Assembly (NCBI RefSeq): GCF_000348725.1
Contig: NC_020813.1
Coordinates: 1,836,248 to 1,900,247 of the forward strand
Direction: 5' to 3'
Source: Pseudobdellovibrio exovorus JSS
GTDB lineage: Bacteria; Bdellovibrionota; Bdellovibrionia; Bdellovibrionales; Bdellovibrionaceae
DNA length: 64,000 bases
Shown piece by piece: positions 8,915-19,401 of the stretch. A program made the position numbers and the translations under genes. The notes beneath the pieces are model-generated. The model made no database searches. It was not told the DNA's origin and saw only the letters and a program-made list of their open reading frames with translations. Position 1 is the first letter of the stretch; the number at the start of each line of letters is the position of its first letter.

Positions 8915-9664
8915 TTAATCTTTCTTTTTTCCCTGTGCGGCGACATGAGCCATAGCTGCGGCTACTTCTTCGGCGCTGCCTAAGAACTCTTTTCCTATAA
9001 CTTTGAAGTCTTTATCTAATTGATAAACCAACGGAATCCCTGTTGGCATATTCACTTCCATAATTTCAGCTTGAGACAGCCCTTCTAAGTGCATAACAAG
9101 AGCGCGCAACGAATTGCCGTGGGCCGCAATTAGAATTTTTTTGCCTGACTTGATATCAGCAGAAATTTTATCATTCCACAGAGGTAAAAATCGCGCCACA
9201 GTCTCTTTTAAGGATTCCCCGCTTGGAAGTTCATTGGGTTTTACATCTTGGTAACGAGGATCATGTGAAGGATGTTCAGGATTTGAAACCTCCATCGCTG
9301 GCGGAGGAGTATCAAAACTTCGACGCCAAATTTTAACCTGCTCTTCACCATGTTTTTCAGCAGTCTCGGCTTTATTTAAACCTTGTAGCCCGCCATAATG
9401 ACGTTCATTTAAGCGCCATTCTTTTGAAACCGGAAGCCAGTGCAGTTTCATTTCTTCTAAGATGTAATTCAGAGTTTTGATGGCTCGAGTCAGACGGCTG
9501 GTGTAAGCCATATTAAACTCAAACCCCTTTTCCTTTAAAGCTTTGCCTGCTTTTTGGGCTTCCAAAACACCCTTTTCAGACAAATCCACATCCTTCCATC
9601 CAGTAAAACGATTTTCTTTGTTCCAAACAGACTCGCCATGACGAACAACCACTAGTGTGTACAC
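8915..9664 (-). CDS. gpmA: 2,3-bisphosphoglycerate-dependent phosphoglycerate mutase
   Basis: The 249-residue enzyme has the length and motifs of dPGM. It interconverts 3- and 2-phosphoglycerate in glycolysis and gluconeogenesis. The phosphohistidine motif [18 protein letters not shown] starts at residue 6, the second histidine motif is [16 protein letters not shown], and [18 protein letters not shown] is the typical central block. It is immediately upstream of hutI on the same strand, only nine bases apart. It ends in a Lys/Asp tail (AAQGKKKD). It is convergent with nothing and faces sucA divergently. Confidence 0.96.
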   Translation of the reverse strand: MYTLVVVRHGESVWNKENRFTGWKDVDLSEKGVLEAQKAGKALKEKGFEFNMAYTSRLTRAIKTLNYILEEMKLHWLPVSKEWRLNERHYGGLQGLNKAETAEKHGEEQVKIWRRSFDTPPPAMEVSNPEHPSHDPRYQDVKPNELPSGESLKETVARFLPLWNDKISADIKSGKKILIAAHGNSLRALVMHLEGLSQAEIMEVNMPTGIPLVYQLDKDFKVIGKEFLGSAEEVAAAMAHVAAQGKKKD

Positions 9665-9783
9665 TCTAAAACTCCTACGTTAGTGCGGTTTTTCAGAAGA
9701 CTTTCAAAGGCTTCTTTTTGTTTTATCTCGCACCATTTTTATGAGAGAATTATGGGGCTAAAAACATTAGAGGTCAAAGCACA

Positions 9784-12495
9784 ATGAATCACATGAATCT
9801 TGAATATCTAGAGTCACTTTATAACCAATTCAAAACATCTCCAGATTCTGTCGAGCTGGAATGGAAACGTTTTTTTGAAGGCGTTGAATTTGCCAAAGAT
9901 GGTTCTCTTGGGTTCTCGGAAAAAGAACTCAACGTCTATCATCTGATCAGCGCCTATCGCAACTATGGTCACTACGAAGCCGACCTTGATCCTTTAACAA
10001 ACTCGGTGGCTCCAAGTGAACTTTTGAGTTTAAAAACTTTCAACCTAACTGAATCTGATCTTAACACTCAATTTCAAATTGCTTCTATTATTGGAAAACC
10101 AAATGCAACTCTGAAAGAAATCATCGCTCACTTGAAGTCTGTATATTGCGGCAAGCTTACAGTTCAATGCGCAGAAGCTCTTCCAGATGTGCGCGACTGG
10201 TTTATCCGTGAGTTCGAACAAAATCCAACAAACTTCAAGCTGACGAATGAAGAGAAGAAAGAAATCCTTACTTCAGTGACTCAAGCGGAATCTTTAGAAA
10301 AATTTATTCACACTCGCTATGTGGGAACTAAGCGCTTTTCTGTAGAAGGAGCTGACGCTGTCCTGCCTATGTTAGATCGCTTAACATCAAAAGGCGCTGA
10401 ACTTAAAGTTGAAGAAGTTATTTTAGGTATGGCTCACCGTGGACGCGTAAACGTTTTAGCGAACTACATGCAAAAAGATGTGGCGCAGATGTTTGCTGAC
10501 TTCAATGGCCCAACAGAAGTCGAAGCTCCGATCGAAGATTTCGATGGCGACGTAAAATACCATTTAGGCTACAGCAAAGTTAAAAAAACTAAAGCCGGAG
10601 ACGTTGAAGCTCACCTAGCTTTCAATCCTTCACACTTAGAGGCTGTTAACCCAGTTGTTCTAGGTATGGCTCGCGCTTCACAACGCCGTCGCAAAGACAC
10701 TAAAGATCGTAATCGCGTCGTGCCTGTTCTTATTCACGGTGACGCCGCTTTTGCTGGCCAAGGCATCGTGATGGAAGTTTTCCAAATGGCCCATGTCCGT
10801 GGATACAATGTGGGTGGAACTGTTCACATCGTGATCGACAATCAAGTCGGCTTTACCACTAATCCAGAAAATGGTCGTTCAGCTCACTACTCTTCCGACG
10901 TAGCAAAAGTTTTAGCAATTCCGGTTATTCACTGTAATGGTGATGATGTCGAATCTTGTATTCGCGCCGTAGATATTGCCATTCGCTATCGTCAAGAGTG
11001 GAAACGCGACATCGTCATCAACATGATCTGCTACCGCCGCTTTGGTCATAACGAAGGTGACGAGCCAGCTTACACGCAACCATTGATGTACGACATCATC
11101 CGCAAACATCCAACGTTACGCGAGATCTATTCAAAACAGTTGATTCAATCTGGAGCCTGCGACCAAGCTTTTGCCGACAGTCTCCTGAGCAACAGAATGA
11201 ATGAACTTCAACAAATTTACGAAACAGCTAAGGCTAATCCTCCGAAACTTAAAACATTTAAATTTGAAGGAGCATGGAAAGGTCTTAAAAAAGGGAACGC
11301 GGCTGACATGGTTAAACCTGTCGACACATCTGTAGACCTTGCCGCTTTGAAAAAAGTCGGTCAATTGATCGCTTCTGTTCCAGAAAATTTCAACCTACAT
11401 CCAAAACTCAATAAGCTTGTTGAAAACCGCAAAGCGATGGCTAACGGAACTGAAGCTGTAGATTGGGGTATGGCGGAACTTTTAGCTTATGGTTCTTTGA
11501 TCAACGAAGGCACTTCCGTTCGCTTGACGGGACAAGACTGTGTGCGTGGAACGTTCGTTCATCGTCACTCAGGCTTCTATGATACGAAAACAGGCGAAGT
11601 GTACTTCCCACTAAAACAATTGAACTCAGAAAAAACTAACTTCTGCGTTTACGACTCTATTCTTTCTGAATATGCCGTTATGGGTTTTGAATACGGAAAT
11701 TCTATTTGGGACCCAAGCTTCTTAACTATGTGGGAAGCTCAGTTTGGCGACTTCGGCAACGGAGCCCAAATCATGATTGACCAGTTCATTGCCGCTGGTG
11801 AATCTAAATGGCAACAAATGAGCGGTTTAGTTCTGTTATTGCCTCATGGCTACGAAGGACAGGGCCCTGAGCACTCGTCGGCTCGTCTAGAACGCTTCCT
11901 GCAATTGGCAGCGCAAAACAATATCCAAGTGGCTAACTTGACGACTCCAGCGCAGATCTTCCATGCATTACGTCGCCAAACGAAACGTGATTTCAGAAAA
12001 CCACTTATTGTGATGTCTCCGAAATCATTACTTCGCCACCCACGCGCGACAAGTATGATTGATGAAATGGCCAAAGGCTCATTCCAAGAAGTGATCGCCG
12101 ATACTTTTGTATCAGATGCTAAGAAGATCGAAAAAGTCGTTTTTGTTTCAGGTAAGCTCTATTACGAACTTTTAGAAGAGCGCGAAAAGAGTCGTGATCA
12201 GAAAACTGCACTTGTTCGTCTGGAACAAATTGCTCCATTCCCTGCGGACAAAGTAGCTGAAGTTTTGGGTCTATATCCAAATGCTAAGAAATTAGTGTGG
12301 GCACAGGAAGAGCCACGCAACATGGGCTCGTTCCAATTTGTTTACTTCAAATTTGTTGAAGTACTTGAAAAGCTGAACTCTAAATTGAATATCACTTATG
12401 TTGGACGCGGCGAAAGATCGTCTCCGGCTACGGGTTCAATTTATCGTCATAAAGTAGAACAACAACAAATCATCGAAGATGTTTTTAAAGTTTAA
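9784..12495 (+). CDS. sucA: 2-oxoglutarate dehydrogenase E1 component
   Basis: The 903-residue protein is the thiamine-diphosphate-dependent E1 subunit that decarboxylates 2-oxoglutarate and passes the succinyl group to E2. It begins with the short E2-binding N-terminal helix ([19 protein letters not shown]). Conserved blocks include [13 protein letters not shown], the ThDP-binding [15 protein letters not shown] and [25 protein letters not shown], and the C-terminal transketolase-like [24 protein letters not shown]. It is the first gene of sucA-sucB-lpdA with a 23-base gap to sucB. The first ATG is used; a second in-frame ATG lies three codons on. Confidence 0.97.
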   Translation: MNHMNLEYLESLYNQFKTSPDSVELEWKRFFEGVEFAKDGSLGFSEKELNVYHLISAYRNYGHYEADLDPLTNSVAPSELLSLKTFNLTESDLNTQFQIASIIGKPNATLKEIIAHLKSVYCGKLTVQCAEALPDVRDWFIREFEQNPTNFKLTNEEKKEILTSVTQAESLEKFIHTRYVGTKRFSVEGADAVLPMLDRLTSKGAELKVEEVILGMAHRGRVNVLANYMQKDVAQMFADFNGPTEVEAPIEDFDGDVKYHLGYSKVKKTKAGDVEAHLAFNPSHLEAVNPVVLGMARASQRRRKDTKDRNRVVPVLIHGDAAFAGQGIVMEVFQMAHVRGYNVGGTVHIVIDNQVGFTTNPENGRSAHYSSDVAKVLAIPVIHCNGDDVESCIRAVDIAIRYRQEWKRDIVINMICYRRFGHNEGDEPAYTQPLMYDIIRKHPTLREIYSKQLIQSGACDQAFADSLLSNRMNELQQIYETAKANPPKLKTFKFEGAWKGLKKGNAADMVKPVDTSVDLAALKKVGQLIASVPENFNLHPKLNKLVENRKAMANGTEAVDWGMAELLAYGSLINEGTSVRLTGQDCVRGTFVHRHSGFYDTKTGEVYFPLKQLNSEKTNFCVYDSILSEYAVMGFEYGNSIWDPSFLTMWEAQFGDFGNGAQIMIDQFIAAGESKWQQMSGLVLLLPHGYEGQGPEHSSARLERFLQLAAQNNIQVANLTTPAQIFHALRRQTKRDFRKPLIVMSPKSLLRHPRATSMIDEMAKGSFQEVIADTFVSDAKKIEKVVFVSGKLYYELLEEREKSRDQKTALVRLEQIAPFPADKVAEVLGLYPNAKKLVWAQEEPRNMGSFQFVYFKFVEVLEKLNSKLNITYVGRGERSSPATGSIYRHKVEQQQIIEDVFKV

Positions 12496-12518
12496 TTAAT
12501 AAAGAAGGACTGTCGAAA

Positions 12519-13790
12519 ATGAAATTAGAAGTTAAAGTTCCTGCCGTTGGTGAATCTGTTACTGAAGCCGTTATCGGAAGCTGGGAAAAGAAAACTGGTG
12601 AATTTGTAAAAATGAATGATGTCATTTTGCTTTTAGATACGGATAAAGCCTCTGTTGAAGTTGTCGCTGAAAAGGATGGAGTCCTGACGACAACAGCAAA
12701 CGCAGGTGATACCGTACAAATCGGCGCGACAGTTGGTTATATCGATACTGATGCTCAGCCGGCGGCTCAACCTGCTGCGGCCAAAACAGACGCAGCTCCT
12801 GCAGCTAAAACTGAAAGCGCGCAGGCAGCTCCAGCTTCGGACGCTGGTGGCGATCGTAAAACTCATCCCGAATTACAAGCTCATCAATCCCCTGCTGTTC
12901 AAAGAATTGTAAATGAAAAAGGTATTGATCCTTCTTCCGTAACGGGAACAGGTCTTGGCGGACGCTTAACAAAAGCGGATGTGGCTGGCGCAAGTGCAGC
13001 TCCAGCTAAAGCGGAAGCTCCTGCGGCGGCAGCAAAACCAGCAGCGGCAAAAGCTCCGGCAGCTCCGATTCTTCAAGGCCCATCGAAACAAGGTGATATC
13101 AAACGCGTTCCGATGACGAACATCCGTAAACGTATCGCGGAAAGATTAGTTCAAGCTCAACACAACGCTGCTATCTTAACAACTTTCAACGAAATCGACA
13201 TGAGCAAAGTGATCGATCTTCGTGGTAAGTACAAAGATCAATTCAAAGAAAAATATGGTGTTAACTTAGGTTTTAATGGTTTCTTTGTTAAAGCCGTTAT
13301 TGAGGCCTTAAAAGCTTTCCCTGCAGTGAATGCTTGGATTGACGGACAAGAGATCGAATACCACAACTATTACAACATCGGAATCGCGGTATCGACTGAG
13401 CGTGGTCTTATGGTTCCTAACATCAAAGATGCGGATCAATACACTATTTCCGGCATCGAGTTAGCTATTCGTAACTTAGCGACTAAGGGCCGTGATGGCA
13501 AAATCACTCCGGATGATTTAAGCGGTGGAACTTTCTCGATCACTAATGGTGGCGTGTTCGGTTCACTTCTTTCAACACCGATCTTGAATCCTCCACAAAG
13601 TGCGATCTTAGGATTACATAAAATCGAAGACCGCCCTGTTGCGATCAACGGCAAAGTGGAAATTCGTCCAATGATGTACGTCGCTTTATCTTATGACCAT
13701 CGTATTATTGATGGTAAAGAAGCTGTAGGCTTCTTAGTTAAGATCAAAGAAGGCGTTGAAGATCCAGAAAGACTGTTACTAGAAGTTTAA
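12519..13790 (+). CDS. sucB: Dihydrolipoyllysine-residue succinyltransferase (2-OGDH E2)
   Basis: The 423-residue E2 transfers the succinyl group to CoA. Domains in order are one lipoyl domain with the modified lysine in DTDKASVEV (about residue 43), an Ala/Pro/Lys-rich linker, the peripheral-subunit-binding domain ([22 protein letters not shown]), a second Ala-rich linker, and the catalytic acyltransferase domain. The catalytic motif [16 protein letters not shown] with its His and Asp is near the C-terminus. It sits between sucA and lpdA, so the operon encodes a complete 2-oxoglutarate dehydrogenase complex. Confidence 0.97.
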   Translation: MKLEVKVPAVGESVTEAVIGSWEKKTGEFVKMNDVILLLDTDKASVEVVAEKDGVLTTTANAGDTVQIGATVGYIDTDAQPAAQPAAAKTDAAPAAKTESAQAAPASDAGGDRKTHPELQAHQSPAVQRIVNEKGIDPSSVTGTGLGGRLTKADVAGASAAPAKAEAPAAAAKPAAAKAPAAPILQGPSKQGDIKRVPMTNIRKRIAERLVQAQHNAAILTTFNEIDMSKVIDLRGKYKDQFKEKYGVNLGFNGFFVKAVIEALKAFPAVNAWIDGQEIEYHNYYNIGIAVSTERGLMVPNIKDADQYTISGIELAIRNLATKGRDGKITPDDLSGGTFSITNGGVFGSLLSTPILNPPQSAILGLHKIEDRPVAINGKVEIRPMMYVALSYDHRIIDGKEAVGFLVKIKEGVEDPERLLLEV

Positions 13791-13809
13791 TTTTTATATA
13801 TCGAGATAC

Positions 13810-13847
13810 TTTGGCAAATCTGATTTTGGCGAAGTTTGGCAAATCTG
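13810..13847 (+). repeat. 13-bp direct repeat in the sucB-lpdA gap
   Basis: The 13-mer TTTGGCAAATCTG occurs at 13810-13822 and again at 13835-13847, exactly 25 bases apart, with a further partial TTTGGC between them. It lies a few bases before the lpdA ribosome-binding site (GGAGG at 13856-13860). It may be a short tandem duplication or a regulatory target. Confidence 0.8.
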
Positions 13848-13867
13848 GCTAAGTGGAGGCACACAAC

Positions 13868-15283
13868 ATGGGAAACGTAGAAGAAAACTTTGATCTTGTA
13901 ATTATTGGTGCAGGTCCCGGTGGTTACACAGGGGCCATCCGTGCAGCTCAATTAGGACTTAAAACAGCTGTTATCGAAAAAGACGCTACTTATGGTGGAA
14001 CTTGTTTGAACGTCGGCTGTATTCCGTCAAAGGCCCTCTTACAGAGTTCAGAGTTCTATCACGAAGCTCAACACGATTTTTCTAATCACGGGATTGTCAT
14101 TGATTCGGTGAAACTTGATTTAGCTAAAATGATGGCGCGTAAAAACAAAATCGTTGGCGACCTGACGAATGGTATCGAATTTTTGTTCAAAAAGAATAAG
14201 ATCACAGGCATCAAAGGTACCGGTAAGATTTTAAACGCTAACACTATCGAAGTAACCGATAAAGATGGTGGTAAAAAACAAATTCAAACTAAAAACATTA
14301 TGATCGCAACAGGCTCTGTTCCTGTAGAGTTACCATTCCTGAAATTCGACGAAAAAACGATCTTGTCTTCTACTGGCGCTTTAGCTTTGGATTATATTCC
14401 CAAAGAAATGCTTGTGATTGGTGGCGGTGTAATTGGATTAGAAATGGGCTCTGTATGGGCTCGCTTAGGTTCAAAAGTTACTGTTATCGAATACTCAGAA
14501 CAGGTTTGCAGCATGATGGATCAAGATTGCATCACGGTGTTAACTCGTTCACTTAAGAAATTAGGTGTTAACTTTATTACCTCTGCAAAAGTGACAGCAT
14601 CTCGTTCGATTGGTGGACGTGTAGAACTGGATTACGAATCACTAAAGGATAATAGCAAAAGCTCAATTCAAGGCGATGTGGTTCTGGTCTCTACTGGACG
14701 CAAACCTTTCACAGATGGGTTAGGTCTTGAAAGTGTTCAGGTTGAAAAAGACGAACGTGGTCGTGTGAAAATCGATAAGAACTACAGAACAGCAACACCG
14801 AATATCTACGCTGTAGGCGACGTTACATTCGGTCCTATGTTAGCTCACAAAGCAGAAGAAGAAGGTGTAGCTGTAGCCGAAATTATCGCGACTGGACACG
14901 GCCACGTGAACTACAATACAGTTCCTTCAGTTATTTACACTCATCCCGAAGTGGCCTCTGTGGGTATGACAGAAGCAGATGCAAAAAAGGCTGGTATTGA
15001 AGTGAATGTGGGTAAATTCCCATTCGCAGCTAACGGACGTGCAAAAGCTCGTGGTGCTACTGACGGATTCGTTAAAATCGTAGCTGATAAGCGCACAGAC
15101 CGCATTATCGGTGGACATATCGTAGGGGCAGGAGCTTCAGAACTACTTGGCGAAATCGTCGTAGCCATGGAGTTCGGTGGATCGAGTGAAGATCTTGCTC
15201 GCAGCTTCCATTCTCATCCAACGATGACGGAAGTGATTCGCGAAGCGGCTTTAGCCGTAGATAAACGCCAACGCCAAGGCTAA
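13868..15283 (+). CDS. lpdA: Dihydrolipoyl dehydrogenase (E3)
   Basis: The ATG at 13868 is chosen because a GGAGG site sits about 8 bases upstream; the open frame also begins at a GTG at 13853 that overlaps this site. The 471-residue flavoprotein reoxidises the E2 lipoyl group with NAD+. It has the N-terminal FAD-binding GAGPGGYTGAIRAAQLG, the redox-active disulfide GGTCLNVGCIPSKALL, the NAD-binding GGGVIGLEMGSVWARLG, the second FAD motif IYAVGDVT, and the C-terminal catalytic His-Glu in HSHPTMTE. It completes the OGDH operon and may also serve pyruvate dehydrogenase or glycine cleavage. Confidence 0.97.
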   Translation: MGNVEENFDLVIIGAGPGGYTGAIRAAQLGLKTAVIEKDATYGGTCLNVGCIPSKALLQSSEFYHEAQHDFSNHGIVIDSVKLDLAKMMARKNKIVGDLTNGIEFLFKKNKITGIKGTGKILNANTIEVTDKDGGKKQIQTKNIMIATGSVPVELPFLKFDEKTILSSTGALALDYIPKEMLVIGGGVIGLEMGSVWARLGSKVTVIEYSEQVCSMMDQDCITVLTRSLKKLGVNFITSAKVTASRSIGGRVELDYESLKDNSKSSIQGDVVLVSTGRKPFTDGLGLESVQVEKDERGRVKIDKNYRTATPNIYAVGDVTFGPMLAHKAEEEGVAVAEIIATGHGHVNYNTVPSVIYTHPEVASVGMTEADAKKAGIEVNVGKFPFAANGRAKARGATDGFVKIVADKRTDRIIGGHIVGAGASELLGEIVVAMEFGGSSEDLARSFHSHPTMTEVIREAALAVDKRQRQG

Positions 15284-15312
15284 TTAAACGGCCTGATATT
15301 TTAATCTGTCTA

Positions 15313-15344
15313 GGGTACCTGTGAAATTTTTACCTCAGGTACCC
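15313..15344. terminator. Hairpin after lpdA
   Basis: A 9-base stem GGGTACCTG / CAGGTACCC with a 14-base T-rich loop lies just downstream of lpdA. There is no T run after it, so it may be a weak terminator or an mRNA-stabilising hairpin. Confidence 0.55.
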
Positions 15345-15408
15345 CTCTCAAACCCCTGTTTACACATTCAATTAGAGTATTTTTACGGCTCGTTGTACAA
15401 CTGCTGCC

Positions 15409-17079
15409 ATGAAAAGAAGATCATTTATTAAAATGGGTGCGAGCCTATGGGCGGTAGCTCCTTTAACAAGTCTTGGCTTTCCTTTACTTAACCCTTTAAC
15501 TCTAAAAAAATCAGACTTTCAATCTGCAGATCCATTGCAGGTTTTAAGTGGTCTCAGCAGCTTTGATTTTTCAAGTCGCGATTTTAATGGCGATAATATT
15601 GATCGCCCACATGATATTCTGTGGAATATTGATGGTTATATTGCGAAAAAAGGCGGTCTTCCCGCCATATCGGCACACTATCGCAACATCGTTGTTGGCG
15701 GTGGGATGTCGGGTCTATTAAGCCAATACTTTTTAACAAAAGAACAAGAGTCCCTTCTACTTGAACAAGACAACGTTCTGGGCGGTAACTCTCGTGGTGA
15801 GGTTTACCAGAATAAAGCCTATTCTGTCGGAGCCGCCTATGTCGTAGTGCCAGACGAGGGCGATGACATCGAAACTTTCTTTAACGAAACAGGCCTCACT
15901 GAGCAATTCCGCCATGAAGAAGCTTCGGAAGTGGCCGTCTTCTTTAAAAATAAAGTTGTGAATGGCTTCTGGGATTCATCTACTGATCCTGCTGCCAAAG
16001 CACAATTTGAAAAGCTCAATGAAATCTTAACCGATATTCTAGAGAACAAATACCCTGATATTCCAGCGACAGAAGACTCACAGATGACTCGTGATGAGTT
16101 GAATGCTTTAGATAGTATCTCGTTTGAGCAGTGGTTAAATGAAAATCTAGGTCCCCAAGTTCATCCTCATATTAAAGAGTTCTTCCAACTGTATGCATGG
16201 TCGTCGTTCTCTGGCAGTATGGAAGAAATCTCAGCTGCGCAGTTCTTGAATTTCATCGCCAGTGAGTTAACAGGAATCTTGGCTCTACCAGGTGGAAATA
16301 GTAAAATCACATCGACGATTTACAGTAAATTACAAACTAATGCGAACTCACAAATTCAATCTGGCGCATTTGTAATGCGAGTGAAAGTTTTAGATAACGG
16401 CAAAGTTTCCGTGCTTTACGAAAATGCGGAAGGTCAATTGGTGCAAGTGACTTGTGATAAATGTATCCAAGCTTGTCCGAAATACGTATCCAAACGTGTG
16501 ACAGAAGGACTCCCAGAAGATCAATTAAAAGCGATGTCTGATGTTACTCATCGTGGCTATATCGTGGCTAACATCTTATTGAACACGAAAATCTCGTCAC
16601 CAGGTTACGATCTATTTAACTTAAAAGGCACTGTGCCTGAAGCGCCACGCCCACTTCAACCTTGGGATCGCACAGCGATTGATATGATCTTTGCTGACTG
16701 GGCTGCCCATGATGAAGGTGATTCGTCGATTTTGACGATCTATCGCCCGCTTCCATTCGATGGAGCTCGCCAGTTCTTATTTAATCCAGTAGCGCACGAT
16801 AAACATCGCAAGCAAGTTTTAGATGATGTGGCTCACTTGTTACCAAGTCTTGGTTTGAACAATAGCAATGTTGCGGGCATCCGCTTAACTCGCTGGGGAC
16901 ACTCGGTTCCTCTGTCGCAGAAGTCGTGGATCGCACGTGGTTTACCAGAAAGAATCAGTCAACCTGTTGACGATAAAATCTATTTCGTCAATCAGGACAA
17001 CTGGGCAAACCCTGCATTTGAAACATGTTTTGCTGAAGCTAAAACATGGACTGATGCAATTTTAAATTCTCAGTCCTAA
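15409..17079 (+). CDS. Tat-exported FAD-dependent amine-oxidase-like oxidoreductase
   Basis: The 556-residue protein starts with a twin-arginine signal (MKRRSFIKMGASLWAVAP), so it should be exported folded with its cofactor. After about 90 residues comes a Rossmann dinucleotide-binding motif VVGGGMSGLLSQYFL with the acidic strand end LLLEQDNVLGGNSRGE, typical of FAD-containing amine oxidases and phytoene-desaturase-like enzymes. The middle has a Cys pair (CDKCIQACPKYVSKR). A C-terminal segment RITRWGHSVPL-like (GIRLTRWGHSVPLSQKSW) and FVNQDNWANPAFETCF close the flavin site. The substrate is unknown. It stands alone between lpdA and the convergent hutU. Confidence 0.78.
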   Translation: MKRRSFIKMGASLWAVAPLTSLGFPLLNPLTLKKSDFQSADPLQVLSGLSSFDFSSRDFNGDNIDRPHDILWNIDGYIAKKGGLPAISAHYRNIVVGGGMSGLLSQYFLTKEQESLLLEQDNVLGGNSRGEVYQNKAYSVGAAYVVVPDEGDDIETFFNETGLTEQFRHEEASEVAVFFKNKVVNGFWDSSTDPAAKAQFEKLNEILTDILENKYPDIPATEDSQMTRDELNALDSISFEQWLNENLGPQVHPHIKEFFQLYAWSSFSGSMEEISAAQFLNFIASELTGILALPGGNSKITSTIYSKLQTNANSQIQSGAFVMRVKVLDNGKVSVLYENAEGQLVQVTCDKCIQACPKYVSKRVTEGLPEDQLKAMSDVTHRGYIVANILLNTKISSPGYDLFNLKGTVPEAPRPLQPWDRTAIDMIFADWAAHDEGDSSILTIYRPLPFDGARQFLFNPVAHDKHRKQVLDDVAHLLPSLGLNNSNVAGIRLTRWGHSVPLSQKSWIARGLPERISQPVDDKIYFVNQDNWANPAFETCFAEAKTWTDAILNSQS

Positions 17080-17083
17080 TTAA

Positions 17084-18766
17084 TTACAACCAACAGCTTT
17101 TGACTTCACGCGAGTTAGCCACTTCACGGGCTAACTCGTATCCTGCGTCTAGATGACGGAAGACTCCCATTGCCGGATCCGTGGTTAATACACGTTTCAA
17201 ACGAGCTGCGGCGGCGTCAGTTCCATCAGCCACAATCACTTGTCCTGAGTGCTGAGAATATCCCATCCCGACGCCTCCGCCATGATGTAAGGAAACCCAA
17301 GTAGATCCCGAGGCCACTAACGCCATCGCGCTGAGCATCGGCCAGTCACTGACCGCATCAGATCCATCTTTCATCGCTTCGGTTTCACGATTAGGACTCG
17401 CAACAGAACCACAGTCTAAGTGATCACGACCAATAACGATTGGAGCTTTCACTTTCCCCTCTTTCACTAATTGATTTAGTAACAAGCCCGCTTTTTCACG
17501 CTCACCGTATTCTAACCAACAAATACGCGCTGGAAGCCCTTGGAACTGAATACGCTCGGCAGCCATATTCATCCAGCGAATTAAATCTTTTTTGTGTGGG
17601 AATAATTCTTTGATCGCCTCATCCGTGACTTTGATATCATTCGGATCACCAGAAAGCGCTACCCAGCGGAATGGCCCACTGCCTTTACAAAAAAGTGGGC
17701 GAATGTATGCCGGAACAAATCCCGGATAATCAAAAGCATTTTTCACGCCGTAATCAAACGCACGAGCACGCAAATTGTTTCCATAATCAAACGTGATGGC
17801 CCCTTTAGCTTTCATCGCCAACATACCTTCAACGTGTTTTGCCATGGCTTTATAAGCTGCATCCAGATATGCTTTTTGATCGCGCGCTCTAAACTCTGCC
17901 GCCGTTTCTACTGTATAACCTTCTGGAATGTAGCCTACTAATGGATCATGGGCTGAAGTCTGATCTGTTAAAATGTCCGGAGTAAATCCTTTAGCAATCA
18001 ATTCATGAATCACCGTGGCCATGTTACCTAGTAAGGCCACTGATTTCGCCTCTTTATTGTCCGCATACTGTCTAACTTTAGCAATGGCTTCATCAATGCT
18101 CGTTACCGACTCATCGACATATTTTGTTTTTAAACGCTTTTCAATACTGGCAGGATCAACTTCTACCGCTAAAACTGTGGCTCCAGCAAAGACTCCCGCC
18201 AGGGGCTGAGCTCCACCCATTCCGCCCAAACCAGCAGTTAAGATGATTTTTCCTTCTAAGCTACCGCCGAAGTGCTGGCGTCCGATTTCAGCAAACGTTT
18301 CGTAAGTTCCTTGAATGATCCCCTGTGTTCCAATGTAAATCCATGAGCCCGCAGTCATCTGACCATACATCATAAGACCTTTTTGATCGAGTTCGTGAAA
18401 GTGTTCCCACGTCGCCCACTTAGGAACAAGATTCGAGTTGGCTAGCAAAACACGTGGAGCATCAGCATGGGTTTTTAAAACGCCGATAGGTTTTCCTGAT
18501 TGCACCAAAAGAGTTTCATCATTTTCTAATTGTTTTAATGACTCTAAAATCTTGTCATAACATTCCCAGTTACGAGCTGCTTTTCCAATGCCACCATACA
18601 CAACTAATTGATCTGGGTTTTCAGCAACAGCCGGATCAAGGTTATTCTGAATCATACGATAGGCCGCCTCTTGCAACCAGCCTTTGCAATTAAGCTGTGT
18701 GCCTGTAGGAGCTTTAATCACGCGTTTCTGTGATGTAGATGCTGATGGCGATGATGGCTGAGACAT
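17084..18766 (-). CDS. hutU: Urocanate hydratase
   Basis: The start is placed at ATG 18766 because a GAGAGG site precedes it; the longer frame from 18820 lacks one. The 560-residue product is the size of urocanase, which converts urocanate to imidazolonepropionate using tightly bound NAD+. Conserved features are [18 protein letters not shown], the NAD-binding [33 protein letters not shown], and the C-terminal [31 protein letters not shown] with [19 protein letters not shown]. It follows the Tat flavoprotein convergently with only 4 bases between stops. It works between HutH and HutI, which are encoded nearby on the same strand. Confidence 0.97.
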   Translation of the reverse strand: MSQPSSPSASTSQKRVIKAPTGTQLNCKGWLQEAAYRMIQNNLDPAVAENPDQLVVYGGIGKAARNWECYDKILESLKQLENDETLLVQSGKPIGVLKTHADAPRVLLANSNLVPKWATWEHFHELDQKGLMMYGQMTAGSWIYIGTQGIIQGTYETFAEIGRQHFGGSLEGKIILTAGLGGMGGAQPLAGVFAGATVLAVEVDPASIEKRLKTKYVDESVTSIDEAIAKVRQYADNKEAKSVALLGNMATVIHELIAKGFTPDILTDQTSAHDPLVGYIPEGYTVETAAEFRARDQKAYLDAAYKAMAKHVEGMLAMKAKGAITFDYGNNLRARAFDYGVKNAFDYPGFVPAYIRPLFCKGSGPFRWVALSGDPNDIKVTDEAIKELFPHKKDLIRWMNMAAERIQFQGLPARICWLEYGEREKAGLLLNQLVKEGKVKAPIVIGRDHLDCGSVASPNRETEAMKDGSDAVSDWPMLSAMALVASGSTWVSLHHGGGVGMGYSQHSGQVIVADGTDAAAARLKRVLTTDPAMGVFRHLDAGYELAREVANSREVKSCWL

Positions 18767-18849
18767 AGAACCTCTCTTTTTAAAAAATGAGCATTTTTTG
18801 TAACCCAAAAACCATAGCAAGAAGAGGCGTTTAAGGCTAGAATTAACCT

Positions 18850-19398
18850 ATGACAAATACCCCAATAAAACGACTCTGTGTATTTTGCGGTTCAGCAAAT
18901 GGCAATTCTCCCCGATATCTTCAACAAGCCCAATCTGTGGGACGCTTGATTGCTGAACATGGTGTCGGCCTTGTCTATGGCGGCGCTACAGTGGGTGTTA
19001 TGGGTGAAATTGCCAATGCTGTCCTTGAAAAAAACCAAGAGGTCATTGGTATTATTCCCAATTGCCTACTTGAAAAAGAAAGAGCCCATTACAAAGTCAG
19101 CAAGCTTCACATCGTGGAAACTATGCATGATCGTAAACGCATGATGTATGATTTATCTGATGCTTTTTTAGTTCTACCGGGTGGAATGGGTACTCTGGAC
19201 GAGATGTTCGAAATCCTCACATGGTCACAGCTTAAGTTACACTCGAAACCAATTTATCTTTTAAATGAGTTTGGATTCTACGATCATTTGCTTCAGTATC
19301 TTGAGCATTCTCATAATGAGGGATTTATCCGTGCTGAACACAAAGGCCTCTTGCGCGTTTTAAATACGCAAGAGGATGTTAGAAAAATTCTGGGATAA
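18850..19398 (+). CDS. LOG-family nucleoside 5'-monophosphate phosphoribohydrolase
   Basis: The 182-residue protein matches the LOG family (TIGR00730), which cleaves the N-glycosidic bond of nucleoside monophosphates, including cytokinin ribotides in plants and purine or pyrimidine nucleotides in bacteria. It has the Rossmann-like start RLCVFCGSANG, the GLVYGGATVGVMGEIANAVL block and the signature PGGMGTLDEMFE with the catalytic arginine region MHDRKRMM just before it. It is divergent from hutU and convergent with hutH, with only three bases between its stop and the hutH stop. Confidence 0.9.
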   Translation: MTNTPIKRLCVFCGSANGNSPRYLQQAQSVGRLIAEHGVGLVYGGATVGVMGEIANAVLEKNQEVIGIIPNCLLEKERAHYKVSKLHIVETMHDRKRMMYDLSDAFLVLPGGMGTLDEMFEILTWSQLKLHSKPIYLLNEFGFYDHLLQYLEHSHNEGFIRAEHKGLLRVLNTQEDVRKILG

Positions 19399-19401
19399 TT
19401 T

